NCBI RefSeq assembly: GCF_943846705.1
Contig: NZ_OX044366.1
Span: 1 to 64,000 of the forward strand
Direction: 5' to 3'
Length of the DNA: 64,000 bases
Source: an uncultured Pseudomonas sp.
GTDB lineage: Bacteria > Pseudomonadota > Gammaproteobacteria > Pseudomonadales > Pseudomonadaceae
In this document: positions 1 to 8,964 of the stretch, in pieces
How the letters are laid out: every line of letters starts with the position of its first letter
How positions within the stretch are numbered: the first letter of the stretch is position 1
Translations under genes and position numbers: made by a program
Notes under the pieces: generated by a model
The model's input: only the letters and a program-made list of their open reading frames with translations
What the model was told of the DNA's origin: nothing
The model's database searches: none

Positions 1-1
1 A

Positions 2-3000
2 CCGGTCACCGCCGCCAACGTGGCCCTCAGCTACGGCACCCTGACCCTCAACAGCAACGGCAGCTACAGCTACGCCCTGAACAACGGCAACACTGCGGTC
101 AACGCGTTGAAGACCGGCCAGTCGCTGACTGACAGCTTCACCTACACCCTTACCGATGGTGACGGCGACACCAGCACCGCGACCCTGACCGTCACCATCA
201 ATGGCCGCACCGACGGCCCACCGACCATCACCCCTGAGGATGGCAATGGCGCTGCCGCCGGCCAGGCCACCGTGAATGAGGCGGGCCTGACCAGCACCAC
301 TGACACCAGCGAAACCACCACCGGCACCATCACCGTCACCGCGCCAGATGGTCTGGCTTCGGTGAACATCGGTGGCACCATCCTGAGCGCCGCACAGTTG
401 GCGGCACTGAGCACAACCAACACCACCAGCATCGACACCGGCGAAGGCACTCTGCTGCTCAACGGTTTCAATGCCGCTACCGGCGCGCTGAGCTACAGCT
501 ACACCCTCAAGGCCGCCCTGACTCAGACCGGCCTGGCAGAAAGCCTGGACGCCGTTGCGCTGACCGTCACCGACCTGGGCGGTGGTACCAACAGTGGCAC
601 GCTGGGTATTCGTATCGTCGACGACACGCCTAAGGCCAACGCCGACACCGCGTCGATCACCGAAGACGCCACGCCTAACACCGTGACCGGTAACGTGCTG
701 AGCAACGACAGCGTCGGCGCCGATGCCAACGCCACCCCAGTCACCGCCGGCGTGTTCACCAACGTGACGGCCTACGGCACCCTGACCCTCAACAGTGACG
801 GCAGCTACAGCTACGCCCTGAACAACGGCAACACTGCGGTCAACGCGTTGAAGACCGGCCAGTCGCTGACTGACAGCTTCACCTACACCCTTACCGATGG
901 TGACGGCGACACCAGCACCGCGACCCTGACCGTCACCATCAATGGCCGCACCGACGGCCCACCGACCATCACCCCTGAGGATGGCAATGGCGCTGCCGCC
1001 GGCCAGGCCACCGTGAATGAGGCGGGCCTGACCAGCACCACTGACACCAGCGAAACCACCACCGGCACCATCACCGTCACCGCGCCAGATGGTCTGGCTT
1101 CGGTGAACATCGGTGGCACCATCCTGAGCGCCGCACAGTTGGCGGCACTGAGCACAACCAACACCACCAGCATCGACACCGGCGAAGGCACTCTGCTGCT
1201 CAACGGTTTCAATGCCGCTACCGGCGCGCTGAGCTACAGCTACACCCTCAAGGCCGCCCTGACTCAGACCGGCCTGGCAGAAAGCCTGGACGCCGTTGCG
1301 CTGACCGTCACCGACCTGGGCGGTGGTACCAACAGTGGCACGCTGGGTATTCGTATCGTCGACGACACGCCTAAGGCCAACGCCGACACCGCGTCGATCA
1401 CCGAAGACGCCACGCCTAACACCGTGACCGGTAACGTGCTGAGCAACGACAGCGTCGGCGCCGATGCCAACGCCACCCCAGTCACCGCCGGCGTGTTCAC
1501 CAACGTGACGGCCTACGGCACCCTGACCCTCAACAGTGACGGCAGCTACAGCTACGCCCTGAACAACGGCAACGCCGCGGTCAATGCGCTGAAGACCGGC
1601 CAGTCGCTGACTGACAGCTTCACCTACACCCTCACCGACGGTGATGGCGACACCAGCACCGCGACCCTGACCGTCACCATCAATGGCACCAACGATGCTC
1701 CGGTTAACGTAACCCCGGGTGTACAGCACACCAGCGAAGACACCATCCGTGTTTTCAGCAGCGCTACAGGCAATGCTCTTTCGGTCAGTGATGTCGACAG
1801 CAGCACCCTCACCACTACTGTTGCGGTAACTAACGGGGTGCTGTCTGCGGTTGCATTTGCCGGCGCTAGCATCAGTAATAATGGCAGTGCCAGTGTCACC
1901 ATCAGCGGTACAGCTGCGGCTATCAACGGTGCTCTGAACGGTTTGACCTACAAGCCAACTGGCGATTACAGCGGCGCAGCTCAACTGACGATGCGCACCA
2001 GCGACGGTGTTGCCAATGACATCGACACAGTCACTATCAATGTCACGCCAGTAGCGGATATGCCGACTGTTCTCGCTCATGTCGCTAGCGTAGGTTGGAG
2101 TCATATAGAAAGCGTGCAGGCTAACTTCAATAGCGGAAACTTAGCTAATTGGACCGCCAATGCACTAAGGGGTAACACCTTTGCCGAGGTCTCAGGGGGT
2201 CCAAGTAAAGGATCTAGCGAGCAGGCACTTTTCAACAGTGTTGCCTGGAGAGGACAAACAGGAGGATCAAACTCTTCAGAAGCCCAACAAGACGCCGCCT
2301 TTGCCAGTCGTTGGGAGGTTTCACCCAATGCCACAGGTGGTGTAAACACTAGCAGCGGAAGTTATGCAGTATATAATCGGACTGGAAGCGCAGGATCCGA
2401 TGACGCACAGGGTTTTTTGCAATACACCGGTGCCGATCTAACCGCTGCGGAAAAAGCACAAACGCGCTATGTCATATCCAGTGACTTGTACGCAGATGCT
2501 GACTCTTCCCAGGCTAACGGTATCGGCGTCGTCTTTGGCTACGCTGACGACAACAACTACTTTATTGCACGCTGGGAAAATCCGAGCCCCCAATACGCTC
2601 CTAACGGGGGTCTATACAAATCCTATCCCGGTCAGTACCAGCAGTTATCCTTGGTGCAAATCGTCAACGGAACTGCAATTGACCTAGCCACAGCCAGCTT
2701 TAATGGTGACGACTGGTTTAATCTGAATATAGATGTGAGCAGCACTGGCATCAAAGTGACTGCAAGAGACCTGACAGACAATACGACCACCACTCTCAAT
2801 TACAACTATGCCGGAACTGCAACAGCACCAGCATTGAAAGAATTCGGATTTTATACCTTCGATAACGATTCAGCTGTTCGCTTCGATAACTTGTCGGTCA
2901 CCGGCGGCGAATACCGCTACACCCTGAATACCGAGGCGTACTTGAGTGATAGGGATGGCAGCGAAACCTTATCCAACATCAACCTGACGGGGATTCCAAG

Positions 3001-3724
3001 CGGCGTGACCTTGACCGACACCACCGCCAATACCGCGATTAGCGTTGTCGGTGGCGCAGCAACAGTCATTTCCGGCCATACCATCACGATGACTTCCCAA
3101 TCGGCCCTGAGCGATGCTCAGATAAACACAATCATGGCGCGTGTAACCGCCACTGAGTCTGTTGGGGGAAGCAGTGCCACTGCGGTCACTAGCGTCAAAG
3201 TGGATAAGGCTGTAGGCACAGGCGGCGATGATTGGCTGGAAGGCAGCTCAGCCGATGACAACCTGAACGGCGGCGCAGGCAACGATGTGCTAATCGGTAA
3301 AGCAGGGAACGACACCCTCATCGGTGGTGCTGGCAACGATATTATTTTCGGTGGCCCTGGTAACGACACGCTTACCGGCGGTATCGGTGCCGACAAGTTC
3401 GTCTGGAAGAGCGGTGATACTGGTAGTGACAGGATTACCGACTTCAAGGTTAGTGAAGGTGACCGTATTGACCTGCATGACCTGCTGCAAGGCGAGAACG
3501 ATGGCAACATTCTCAACTACCTGCGAGTAGACACTCTGACCTCGACTCTACAGATCAGCAGCACCGGCAACCTCAATGCAAGCGGCAGCAACGCCGACGT
3601 CACCATCAAGCTGGAAGACAACGGCAACCGGGTCGACCTGTCGAGCTACGGCTCGACCTCGTCGGATATCGTTAACTCACTGATCGCCGGCGCAGATCCG
3701 ATTATCAAAGTCGATCACAGCTGA
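2..3724 (+). CDS. Large RTX/type I-secreted repeat adhesin, C-terminal part (5'-truncated by window)
   Basis: The frame is open from base 2, so the GTG at 20 is not a true start; about 1240 residues of a much longer surface protein are visible. Order of parts: two near-identical 247-residue repeats plus a partial third (each with a VCBS/cadherin-like DGDGDTSTATLTV stretch), an NDAP-type cadherin-like domain (nt about 1690-2080), an aromatic-rich domain (about 2080-2920) with the pattern GIGVVFGY..DDNNYF and ending FDNLSV, typical of thrombospondin-C/concanavalin-like folds, another short beta domain, four to five RTX nonapeptides (GGAGND type, about 3220-3400) and a C-terminal type I secretion target with GADKFVW and DRITDF. 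This is the LapA-like architecture of cell-surface adhesins exported by ABC/MFP/TolC-type secretion; no exporter gene is in the window. The 2080-2920 part has lower GC and different codon choice from the repeats. Family is clear; the ligand is unknown. Confidence 0.9.
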   Translation, partial: PVTAANVALSYGTLTLNSNGSYSYALNNGNTAVNALKTGQSLTDSFTYTLTDGDGDTSTATLTVTINGRTDGPPTITPEDGNGAAAGQATVNEAGLTSTTDTSETTTGTITVTAPDGLASVNIGGTILSAAQLAALSTTNTTSIDTGEGTLLLNGFNAATGALSYSYTLKAALTQTGLAESLDAVALTVTDLGGGTNSGTLGIRIVDDTPKANADTASITEDATPNTVTGNVLSNDSVGADANATPVTAGVFTNVTAYGTLTLNSDGSYSYALNNGNTAVNALKTGQSLTDSFTYTLTDGDGDTSTATLTVTINGRTDGPPTITPEDGNGAAAGQATVNEAGLTSTTDTSETTTGTITVTAPDGLASVNIGGTILSAAQLAALSTTNTTSIDTGEGTLLLNGFNAATGALSYSYTLKAALTQTGLAESLDAVALTVTDLGGGTNSGTLGIRIVDDTPKANADTASITEDATPNTVTGNVLSNDSVGADANATPVTAGVFTNVTAYGTLTLNSDGSYSYALNNGNAAVNALKTGQSLTDSFTYTLTDGDGDTSTATLTVTINGTNDAPVNVTPGVQHTSEDTIRVFSSATGNALSVSDVDSSTLTTTVAVTNGVLSAVAFAGASISNNGSASVTISGTAAAINGALNGLTYKPTGDYSGAAQLTMRTSDGVANDIDTVTINVTPVADMPTVLAHVASVGWSHIESVQANFNSGNLANWTANALRGNTFAEVSGGPSKGSSEQALFNSVAWRGQTGGSNSSEAQQDAAFASRWEVSPNATGGVNTSSGSYAVYNRTGSAGSDDAQGFLQYTGADLTAAEKAQTRYVISSDLYADADSSQANGIGVVFGYADDNNYFIARWENPSPQYAPNGGLYKSYPGQYQQLSLVQIVNGTAIDLATASFNGDDWFNLNIDVSSTGIKVTARDLTDNTTTTLNYNYAGTATAPALKEFGFYTFDNDSAVRFDNLSVTGGEYRYTLNTEAYLSDRDGSETLSNINLTGIPSGVTLTDTTANTAISVVGGAATVISGHTITMTSQSALSDAQINTIMARVTATESVGGSSATAVTSVKVDKAVGTGGDDWLEGSSADDNLNGGAGNDVLIGKAGNDTLIGGAGNDIIFGGPGNDTLTGGIGADKFVWKSGDTGSDRITDFKVSEGDRIDLHDLLQGENDGNILNYLRVDTLTSTLQISSTGNLNASGSNADVTIKLEDNGNRVDLSSYGSTSSDIVNSLIAGADPIIKVDHS
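33..1690 (+). repeat. 741-bp tandem coding repeats (two full units plus partial third)
   Basis: Units run 33-773 and 774-1514, with a third partial copy to about 1690. Units 1 and 2 look almost identical at the DNA level: 142-471 repeats at 883-1212 and 523-762 at 1264-1503 without visible change. The third copy has synonymous differences, e.g. aacgccgcggtcaatgcgctg against aacactgcggtcaacgcgttg. More units probably lie upstream of the window. Confidence 0.95.
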
Positions 3725-3729
3725 TGGCC

Positions 3730-3765
3730 ATAACCCCGCTACCATAAGGCAGCGGGGTTATTTAT
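3730..3765 (+). terminator. Rho-independent terminator after the adhesin
   Basis: Perfect 11-bp stem ATAACCCCGCT / AGCGGGGTTAT with a 10-nt loop, followed by TTTATT, starting 6 bases after the adhesin stop. Confidence 0.85.
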
Positions 3766-3794
3766 TGAGTACGGCGTGAGGCAAGGAGCGGTTG

Positions 3795-4133
3795 ATGTTG
3801 TATGTGAAGCGGGATACTTGGGGCAATTTGCAGCAGGTGGAGGCAGCGCCTTTCGAAGGCATGGATGGCGAGTTACTGGCGGACAGCCAGGAAGCTCAGG
3901 CGTGGTATGCCAACCAAATAGCCGAAAGCAGTCTGCTTAAACTGGAGCAGAGTGACCTGGACATGATCCGGGTACTGGAAGATTTGATTACCGTGCTAAT
4001 CCGCAAGGGTGTGGTGCGCATCACCGACCTGCCAGAAGCGGCGCAAAGCAAGCTGGTCGGCCGTAGCAAAGCGCGGGACGCACTGGGCGGCTTGCATCGG
4101 TTGATTAATGACGATGAGTCAGAATTGATCTGA
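3795..4133 (+). CDS. Small conserved hypothetical protein (often labelled tryptophan synthase beta-like)
   Basis: 112-residue soluble acidic protein beginning MLYVKRDTWGNLQQ. The ATG at 3795 is chosen over the TTG at 3792 because AGGAG lies 6 bases before it. The middle reads LEQSDLDMIRVLEDLITVLIRKGVVRITDLPEAA in its family pattern: an acidic helix followed by a short 'DLP' segment. From memory, similar proteins in Pseudomonas genomes are loosely annotated as 'tryptophan synthase subunit beta like', but there is no PLP-binding lysine motif or fold visible here and I would not assign enzyme activity. It stands alone after the adhesin terminator. Function unknown. Confidence 0.75.
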   Translation: MLYVKRDTWGNLQQVEAAPFEGMDGELLADSQEAQAWYANQIAESSLLKLEQSDLDMIRVLEDLITVLIRKGVVRITDLPEAAQSKLVGRSKARDALGGLHRLINDDESELI

Positions 4134-4316
4134 CCCAGGCCAGCAGCGCAAAGCCTTTACTGTTCACCGCAACAAAAATTCGCGGTAAGCCCGCTCTTAC
4201 AGAGATAGTGACGGTTAGCAGCACGGTCTTGGCTCGCTAAACAGTGGCCCCACACGCCGTTGATGCTCTTGGCGTGCAGTGCCTGCACTTCCCTTTCCTC
4301 TCCAGCCGTTCGGCGA

Positions 4317-4769
4317 TCAGCGGTGCTGCTCCCAGCCGCGCTTTTCATCGCGCCGATCATCCCTGCGATGGTCTTCATCACGCTGCGCATCGTGGCGCTG
4401 TTGGCGTGACTGTTTATGGCTGCGCGAATAGTCGCGACCATGACTGCCATCCCAGCCAGCGTGCGGTTGCGTTACGCGGTAATCATGCTGTTTCTGGTAC
4501 CGATGCGCCTGGTGATGGCGCCGCTGCTGGGGCGGAGCATAGTGCCGCGGCGGATGACGATGATCCTCGTAATGCCTCCCGTCATGGCGGTAGTCCCTGT
4601 AACGCTGCGGCTGCGGCACCACGTAAACCGGGTAGCGTTGCACTTGGTAATAGGTGTTTGAATGCCCGCGCTCATAACCGCGATGGCCGTAATCACTGCC
4701 GCCACCGTAGACCGCACAACCGCTTAAAGATGCCAACAACAACGCCACGAGCATGGCTCTATAAGACAT
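4317..4769 (-). CDS. Putative His/Arg-rich lipoprotein
   Basis: 150 residues. The N-terminus is a short hydrophobic signal followed by a lipobox, LSGC, with the cysteine at about residue 18, so the mature protein would be lipid-anchored. The rest is low complexity: many H, R, Y, Q and D residues (repeats such as HYEDHRHPPRHY and RDEDHRRDDRRDEKR), which may bind metal or polyanions or simply be disordered. AAGGAGG precedes the ATG by a normal distance. It runs opposite to the adhesin and to fap and appears monocistronic. I do not recognise a named family. Confidence 0.65.
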   Translation of the reverse strand: MSYRAMLVALLLASLSGCAVYGGGSDYGHRGYERGHSNTYYQVQRYPVYVVPQPQRYRDYRHDGRHYEDHRHPPRHYAPPQQRRHHQAHRYQKQHDYRVTQPHAGWDGSHGRDYSRSHKQSRQQRHDAQRDEDHRRDDRRDEKRGWEQHR

Positions 4770-5275
4770 AGCAGCCTCCTTCGACCGCAGGTACGACAGC
4801 GACCGTTGTCGCTACCAAGGATTGCTCCCAATCAATCTGACAGCGGCACAGGCGCTTTAGTGCGCTGATGGGTCGCGAGTATCCGACCAATTGCGCTCTG
4901 CACTCATTTTGTGTCTATAGCCCTGAACGGTTCGGTAATACCCCTGAAGCCAGTCCGCCGTTACACCGTGACAAACAACACACTCAAATAACTCGAGTAC
5001 TCCTGAAGGCCACGCCAAGTCAGCGTTATCTGATGCCCAGACATCACAGCGAACAGCACTTCATCCAACAGCCCAGCCGATATTTTAGCCAGCACCTGTT
5101 TCAGGCGTGAAACACATTGCAAGCTGAATATTACATGTAACAACGGCATTCGCCGATAACCCTATGTTTTAAAAGGACTCCGACCTAAAACCGAAATGTC
5201 ACCCGCTTTACACATGCGCTATTAAGCAAGTTAAAGAAGCAACTATCTAATTGATATTAATGGAAATTAAATTAA
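4770..5275. other. Intergenic region upstream of fapA
   Basis: About 500 bases without a convincing gene. The right end (5150-5275) is AT-rich. TATCTAATTGATA at 5244-5256 is a small inverted repeat and a one-to-two-mismatch IHF-like sequence, and attaatgg occurs twice (about 5256 and 5271). It is the expected place for upstream activator sites serving the sigma-54 promoter at 5276; no specific enhancer site could be identified by eye. Confidence 0.5.
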
Positions 5276-5291
5276 TGGCATGTTCCCTGCG
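5276..5291 (+). promoter_or_regulatory. Sigma-54 (-24/-12) promoter for the fap operon
   Basis: TGGCATGTTCCCTGCG matches the RpoN consensus TGGCACG-N4-TTGCW, with the invariant GG (5277-5278) and GC (5289-5290) exactly 10 bases apart. Transcription would begin near 5302, about 20 bases before the fapA start, just ahead of its GAGGGA ribosome site. A sigma-54 activator gene lies just beyond the operon. Confidence 0.75.
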
Positions 5292-5323
5292 ATGAGTAAA
5301 GCACTTCGCAGAGGGACATAAGA

Positions 5324-5773
5324 ATGAACAAGCACTCTGGAAAAATCACTTGGCTACTCGGCACCACACTGGCGGTGTTGCTGAGCAACCCAGTACACGC
5401 AGATAACGGTTTGATCGTTCTCACTCGCGAGGTTCAACCGCGTGCAGCCACTCGCCAAGAACTGGCCCCTGACCCCCGCCCCCTGACTGTCCAAGCGGGC
5501 CTGCCACGCAACGCCGGCAGTGAGCTTGATGACAGCGACTTTGCCCATGTCAACACAGGCCTGTCGATATCCAATAGTGCATTGACGAGACAGACCAACA
5601 GCCTCTCCGCCACCAACAGTATGGCTCAGTCAGGCGGCAATGGCATGTCAGGGCTCGGTGCTGCCATAGGCGGCGAAAGCGCTGGTAGCGCAACCGGCGG
5701 TGTCAGCGGTCGGGTCAACGGCGCCATACAAACCGGATTACGCCCGTTACAAAAAATGGGCCTGGGACAATGA
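5324..5773 (+). CDS. fapA: FapA, functional amyloid operon chaperone-like protein
   Basis: 149 residues with a Sec signal peptide ending near VHA (residue 26). The mature part has an acidic/proline-rich N-terminal stretch and a Gly/Ser/Ala-rich C-terminal half. First gene of a six-gene operon in canonical fapA-F order, which is the main basis for the call. In known systems FapA is periplasmic and controls how FapB and FapC are handled and their ratio in fibrils, probably as a chaperone. GAGGGA precedes the ATG. FapB starts one base after this stop, so the two are probably translationally coupled. Confidence 0.9.
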   Translation: MNKHSGKITWLLGTTLAVLLSNPVHADNGLIVLTREVQPRAATRQELAPDPRPLTVQAGLPRNAGSELDDSDFAHVNTGLSISNSALTRQTNSLSATNSMAQSGGNGMSGLGAAIGGESAGSATGGVSGRVNGAIQTGLRPLQKMGLGQ

Positions 5774-5774
5774 C

Positions 5775-6365
5775 ATGCGCCAGCTAAGCCTACTTCTCGC
5801 AAGCGTCCTGTGCAGCCAGATAGTGCTGGCCGACACAGTCATGCAGGCCACCACCAGCATCAATCAAAGCGGCCAGAGCCACCAAGGTGTATTGATGCTT
5901 AACCAGGCCAGCGGCGACGGCCAGCAGCAGGTCAATGCCCGCGCAATAGCCATAGGCAGCGGTGCCAGTGCGCAAGCGTCGGCAACCATCACCGTTCAGC
6001 AGGGTGCCGACAATCACCCCGTCAACCCAGCCGGAGTTAAAGCCCGCGCCAGCATCGACGGCAGCTCCTTCTCCAACAGCCGGGGGGTTGTGGGTATTAA
6101 CCAGGGGGCCGGCAGCGGCAACCAACAAATCAATGCCATGCGGATCGTCAGTGGCCTCCCGCAGGGTCTGGATGACAGTGCTCTGGCGCAACAAAGCGTC
6201 AGGCCGTCAAGTATCTCGGGTGCAGCAGAACCGCAAAGCGGAGAGCGCATTGTCTCGGTAGACGACAGCGCATTTGGTAACAGCCGTGGTGTGGTGCAGT
6301 TGAACCAGAGTGCCGGTATAGGCAATCGCAGTATCAATAGCCTCGGCATACGGATCACGGAATGA
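5775..6365 (+). CDS. fapB: FapB, minor/nucleating Fap amyloid subunit
   Basis: 196 residues from the ATG at 5775, one base after the fapA stop; a longer open frame exists upstream but the signal peptide (cleavage near VLA, residue 19) fixes this start. Three imperfect amyloid repeats are visible, each with an N-Q/G-rich core: INQSG..LNQASGDGQQQVNA, SRGVVGINQGAGSGNQQINA and SRGVVQLNQSAGIGNRSINS. This Gln/Asn-ladder pattern resembles CsgA/CsgB and FapC. In the known Fap system FapB is a fibril component thought to seed FapC polymerisation outside the cell. Confidence 0.92.
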   Translation: MRQLSLLLASVLCSQIVLADTVMQATTSINQSGQSHQGVLMLNQASGDGQQQVNARAIAIGSGASAQASATITVQQGADNHPVNPAGVKARASIDGSSFSNSRGVVGINQGAGSGNQQINAMRIVSGLPQGLDDSALAQQSVRPSSISGAAEPQSGERIVSVDDSAFGNSRGVVQLNQSAGIGNRSINSLGIRITE

Positions 6366-6407
6366 CTCCGCGTATCCGCCAACATAACCGCGAAGGGAGA
6401 AACAACA

Positions 6408-7397
6408 ATGAAAACTCAATTCATGCTCAAGCCGCTGGTATTTGCACTGGCTGCCGTCCTGTCCGCAGGCGTTTATGCTGACCGTAATAATAACTATGGC
6501 CCTGAAAAAGGCGGTAACGCCAGCATTGTCGACAGCCAAAATAACCATGACAACTTGGTGCGCAACGAAGGCACCGTGAACGACGCAAGTGTGTCCGGCT
6601 CACTCGGCGGCGCTTCGGGTAACGTCGGCGTCAACGTGGCAGCCGGTGACAACAACCAGCAAGCCAACGCCGGTGCAATTGCCGTTGCAGATGCTCACTG
6701 GGTATTCGGTGCTGCAGCCAGCGCCAATATCGATGTGGATCAAACTGCGCGCAACAACACGCTGCGCAATTTCAGCGTGCCTAACACTGCGTCGCTGACC
6801 GATTCGGCCAACAACGCCAGCGGTAACGTGGGTATCAACATCGCAGCGGGCAACTACAACCAGCAGAAAAATGACATGGCCATTGGCGTGTCGGAAACTG
6901 CTTATGCGGCGAATGCTGGCGTGAATGTCAGCCAAGTGTCCAAAAACAACGTCACCAAGAACAATGCCACCCTGGACTACGGCTCAGTGGCTGTTAGCCT
7001 CAGCATGAATGCTCAAGGCAGCTACTCCGGGCAGTCTGACCAGATCGGCAATGTTTATCCGGATATCTGGACTGGTTCTTCTCACCCAAATGGCCGCGCA
7101 GACGGACACTTTGACTTGGATACTGCCACCCAGGGCGGCTCCGATCTGAATGGTGATGGTGGCGCCCTGGCCTTCAACGAGGCAGGAACTCTCGGCCTGG
7201 CGGGCTCGGTTACCGGCTCTATCCCGGTCGTTGCCGGCTTTCTTAGCCCTGTGACCAACACTGCCAGCATCAGCGGCTCGCTGAACGGTGCCAGCGGTAA
7301 CGTTGGCGTTAACGTGTCAGCCGGTGGCGGCAACCAGCAGAGCAATTCGCTGGCCGTGGCCGTTGGCTGTACTGCTTGCGCGGCTAGTGGCGAGTAA
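6408..7397 (+). CDS. fapC: FapC, major functional amyloid subunit
   Basis: 329 residues, signal peptide to about residue 24 (VYA). Three amyloid repeats: R1 about 59-96 (SGNVGVNVAAGDNNQQANA), R2 about 127-163 (SGNVGINIAAGNYNQQKND) and R3 about 285-320 (SGNVGVNVSAGGGNQQSNS), separated by a short linker L1 and a long variable linker L2 of about 120 residues. It ends with the CxxC motif (CTAC, residues 321-324) characteristic of FapC. Known role: main extracellular fibril protein in biofilm matrix. AAGGGAG precedes the start. A hairpin just after the stop may let this gene be transcribed more than fapDEF. Confidence 0.95.
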   Translation: MKTQFMLKPLVFALAAVLSAGVYADRNNNYGPEKGGNASIVDSQNNHDNLVRNEGTVNDASVSGSLGGASGNVGVNVAAGDNNQQANAGAIAVADAHWVFGAAASANIDVDQTARNNTLRNFSVPNTASLTDSANNASGNVGINIAAGNYNQQKNDMAIGVSETAYAANAGVNVSQVSKNNVTKNNATLDYGSVAVSLSMNAQGSYSGQSDQIGNVYPDIWTGSSHPNGRADGHFDLDTATQGGSDLNGDGGALAFNEAGTLGLAGSVTGSIPVVAGFLSPVTNTASISGSLNGASGNVGVNVSAGGGNQQSNSLAVAVGCTACAASGE

Positions 7398-7406
7398 GTA
7401 ACGGGT

Positions 7407-7440
7407 AGCGCGGGGTGCCAACAAGGGCTCCGCGCTTTTT
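7407..7440 (+). terminator. Intercistronic terminator/attenuator after fapC
   Basis: Stem AGCGCGG (7407-7413) pairs with CCGCGCT (7430-7436), followed by TTTT. It lies 10 bases after the fapC stop inside the operon, so partial read-through is expected and would lower fapDEF relative to fapABC. Confidence 0.65.
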
Positions 7441-7473
7441 CACTGGTGCTTCAAAACCGGAGTACTGAACCCC

Positions 7474-8175
7474 ATGTTCCGTTTTGTACCGACCCTAATG
7501 CTCTGCTCTGCCCTCTGCGGATTTTATCTGCAGCCGGCAACAGCCGCGCAAAACATGCCGCTCGCGGTATTGCCAGGCGGTGGGGTGGTGTTCAAGCCGG
7601 TGCAAAGCATACGTGAGCGACGCTTCAGTGATCTGGTGGAGCAAAAAACCGATTTCAGCTGCGGCGCAGCCTCCGTAGCGACCATTCTTAACCAAGCCTA
7701 TGGCTGGGATTTGAGTGAGGAAGATGTGATCCACGGCATGCTAGCAGTGGCCGACGAAGAGCAGGTACGCAGCAAGGGCTTCTCCATGCTCGACATGAAG
7801 AACTACGCGACCAGCTTGGGCATGCGCGCCCGCGGTTACCGTATCGACAGCAGTCAACTCAAAAGCATCAGCATCCCGGTGATCGTGCTGATCGAAGTAC
7901 GAGGCTACAAACATTTCGTGGTGATGCAGCGTACATCCGATGACTCGGTGTACGTCGGCGACCCAGTGCTCGGCCACAAGAAAATGAGCCTGGAAGAATT
8001 CGCCAAGGGCTGGAACGGCATTGCATTTGCCCTGATCGGCCCCGGCTATGACCGCAACAACACACTGCTTGACCCACCTGAGCCATTGACCGCCAGGAAC
8101 CGTTTACCCGGCTACAAACTGGTCAACGATGCCGAGCTGATGGAGTTCGGATTCATTCAGAGTGATTTTTTCTAG
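7474..8175 (+). CDS. fapD: FapD, C39-type cysteine protease-like protein
   Basis: 233 residues with a signal peptide (cleavage near ATA, residue 24). The peptidase C39 core is clear: DFSCGAAS with Cys63, His147 in GYKHFVV and Asp163 in VGDPVLG make the catalytic triad in the usual order. C39 domains normally cut leader peptides during ABC export; FapD is a periplasmic member dedicated to amyloid secretion, and its substrate is uncertain. Fourth gene of fapA-F, placed after the intercistronic hairpin that follows fapC. FapE follows 39 bases later. Confidence 0.92.
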   Translation: MFRFVPTLMLCSALCGFYLQPATAAQNMPLAVLPGGGVVFKPVQSIRERRFSDLVEQKTDFSCGAASVATILNQAYGWDLSEEDVIHGMLAVADEEQVRSKGFSMLDMKNYATSLGMRARGYRIDSSQLKSISIPVIVLIEVRGYKHFVVMQRTSDDSVYVGDPVLGHKKMSLEEFAKGWNGIAFALIGPGYDRNNTLLDPPEPLTARNRLPGYKLVNDAELMEFGFIQSDFF

Positions 8176-8214
8176 CACACAGTGCGCGTGGGCAGGATGC
8201 CCCGGGAGACTGCA

Positions 8215-8943
8215 ATGAAACTCAAAACATGGATGCTTGCCAGCCTGCTGCTACCGGCGATGCCGGTTGGCGCATCGAGCCTGTTTCAACCTATCGAAAT
8301 CACTGACGCAGAGATGTCTACCCTGCGCGGTCGCTACATATTGCCCGAAGGCATCGTGCACTTTGGCGTGACCATGTCGACCTCATGGCGCAACAGCAGC
8401 GGCGCAACCATTGGCGCCCAGGTCAATCTGACAGTGAATAACCTGTCGGCCAATCTGAGCGTCACCCCGCTCGATACAGCAGGCAATGGCAACCTGCCCG
8501 GCCAAGGCCAGGGCCAAGTCATCGGAGGCCAAGGCCTTAACAACGTGCAGGGCATATCCCAGAGCGTGCGTACGGCCGGCGACTACAACAATGGCGAGAA
8601 CTATGTGGACGTCAATATCACCCGCAGCCCAGGGCAGCCGATCTCGACTACGGGGCAAAGCTGGGGTGGCAACCAGCAATACAGCAACGAAGCCGGGACG
8701 GTACAGGTCTCTTCCGCCAATGGTGGCCTGCAGATGCAGTTGCAAGCCAGTCAGGGCCAAGGTGGAGCCAGCAACTCAATCGGTCGTGGCGGGCTAAACC
8801 AGCAGGCCAATATCGGCGGCACCTTTAATCAGGTGCGCAACCTCACCTCACTGACCGTAGCCATGCAAGAAAATCCAACGGCGCAGCAGCGGGTCTACTG
8901 CAACCTGACCCAGTTAGGCGTCACCCCACGCGCGGGATATTAA
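8215..8943 (+). CDS. fapE: FapE, Fap accessory/secreted amyloid component
   Basis: 242 residues from the ATG at 8215 (MKLKTWML...), preceded by GGGAG; the in-frame GTG at 8182 would add residues before an obvious signal peptide and is rejected. After cleavage near residue 20, the protein has a short ITDAEMSTLRGRY segment, a central Asn/Gly/Gln-rich region and a QGQGGASNSIGRGGLNQQANIGG stretch resembling amyloid repeats, then a conserved C-terminal Cys in YCNLTQLG. In known systems FapE is found at low level in fibrils and its exact role is unsettled. Confidence 0.9.
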   Translation: MKLKTWMLASLLLPAMPVGASSLFQPIEITDAEMSTLRGRYILPEGIVHFGVTMSTSWRNSSGATIGAQVNLTVNNLSANLSVTPLDTAGNGNLPGQGQGQVIGGQGLNNVQGISQSVRTAGDYNNGENYVDVNITRSPGQPISTTGQSWGGNQQYSNEAGTVQVSSANGGLQMQLQASQGQGGASNSIGRGGLNQQANIGGTFNQVRNLTSLTVAMQENPTAQQRVYCNLTQLGVTPRAGY

Positions 8944-8964
8944 AGGCTGATGTGACCGCAGTAT

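Noticed and set aside
142..1503. Repeated minus-strand open frames (109 and 79 codons) inside the adhesin repeats
   Set aside because: They are the antisense shadow of a GC-rich repeat; the duplicates simply follow the 741-bp period and have no ribosome sites.
4157..4450. 97-codon minus-strand frame overlapping the lipoprotein gene 3' end
   Set aside because: Overlaps a better-supported gene by 134 bases, lacks a ribosome site and shows no domain; its Cys-containing tail is not a recognisable metal site.
4868..5110. 80-codon plus-strand frame upstream of fapA
   Set aside because: No ribosome site, odd composition and position within the fap control region.
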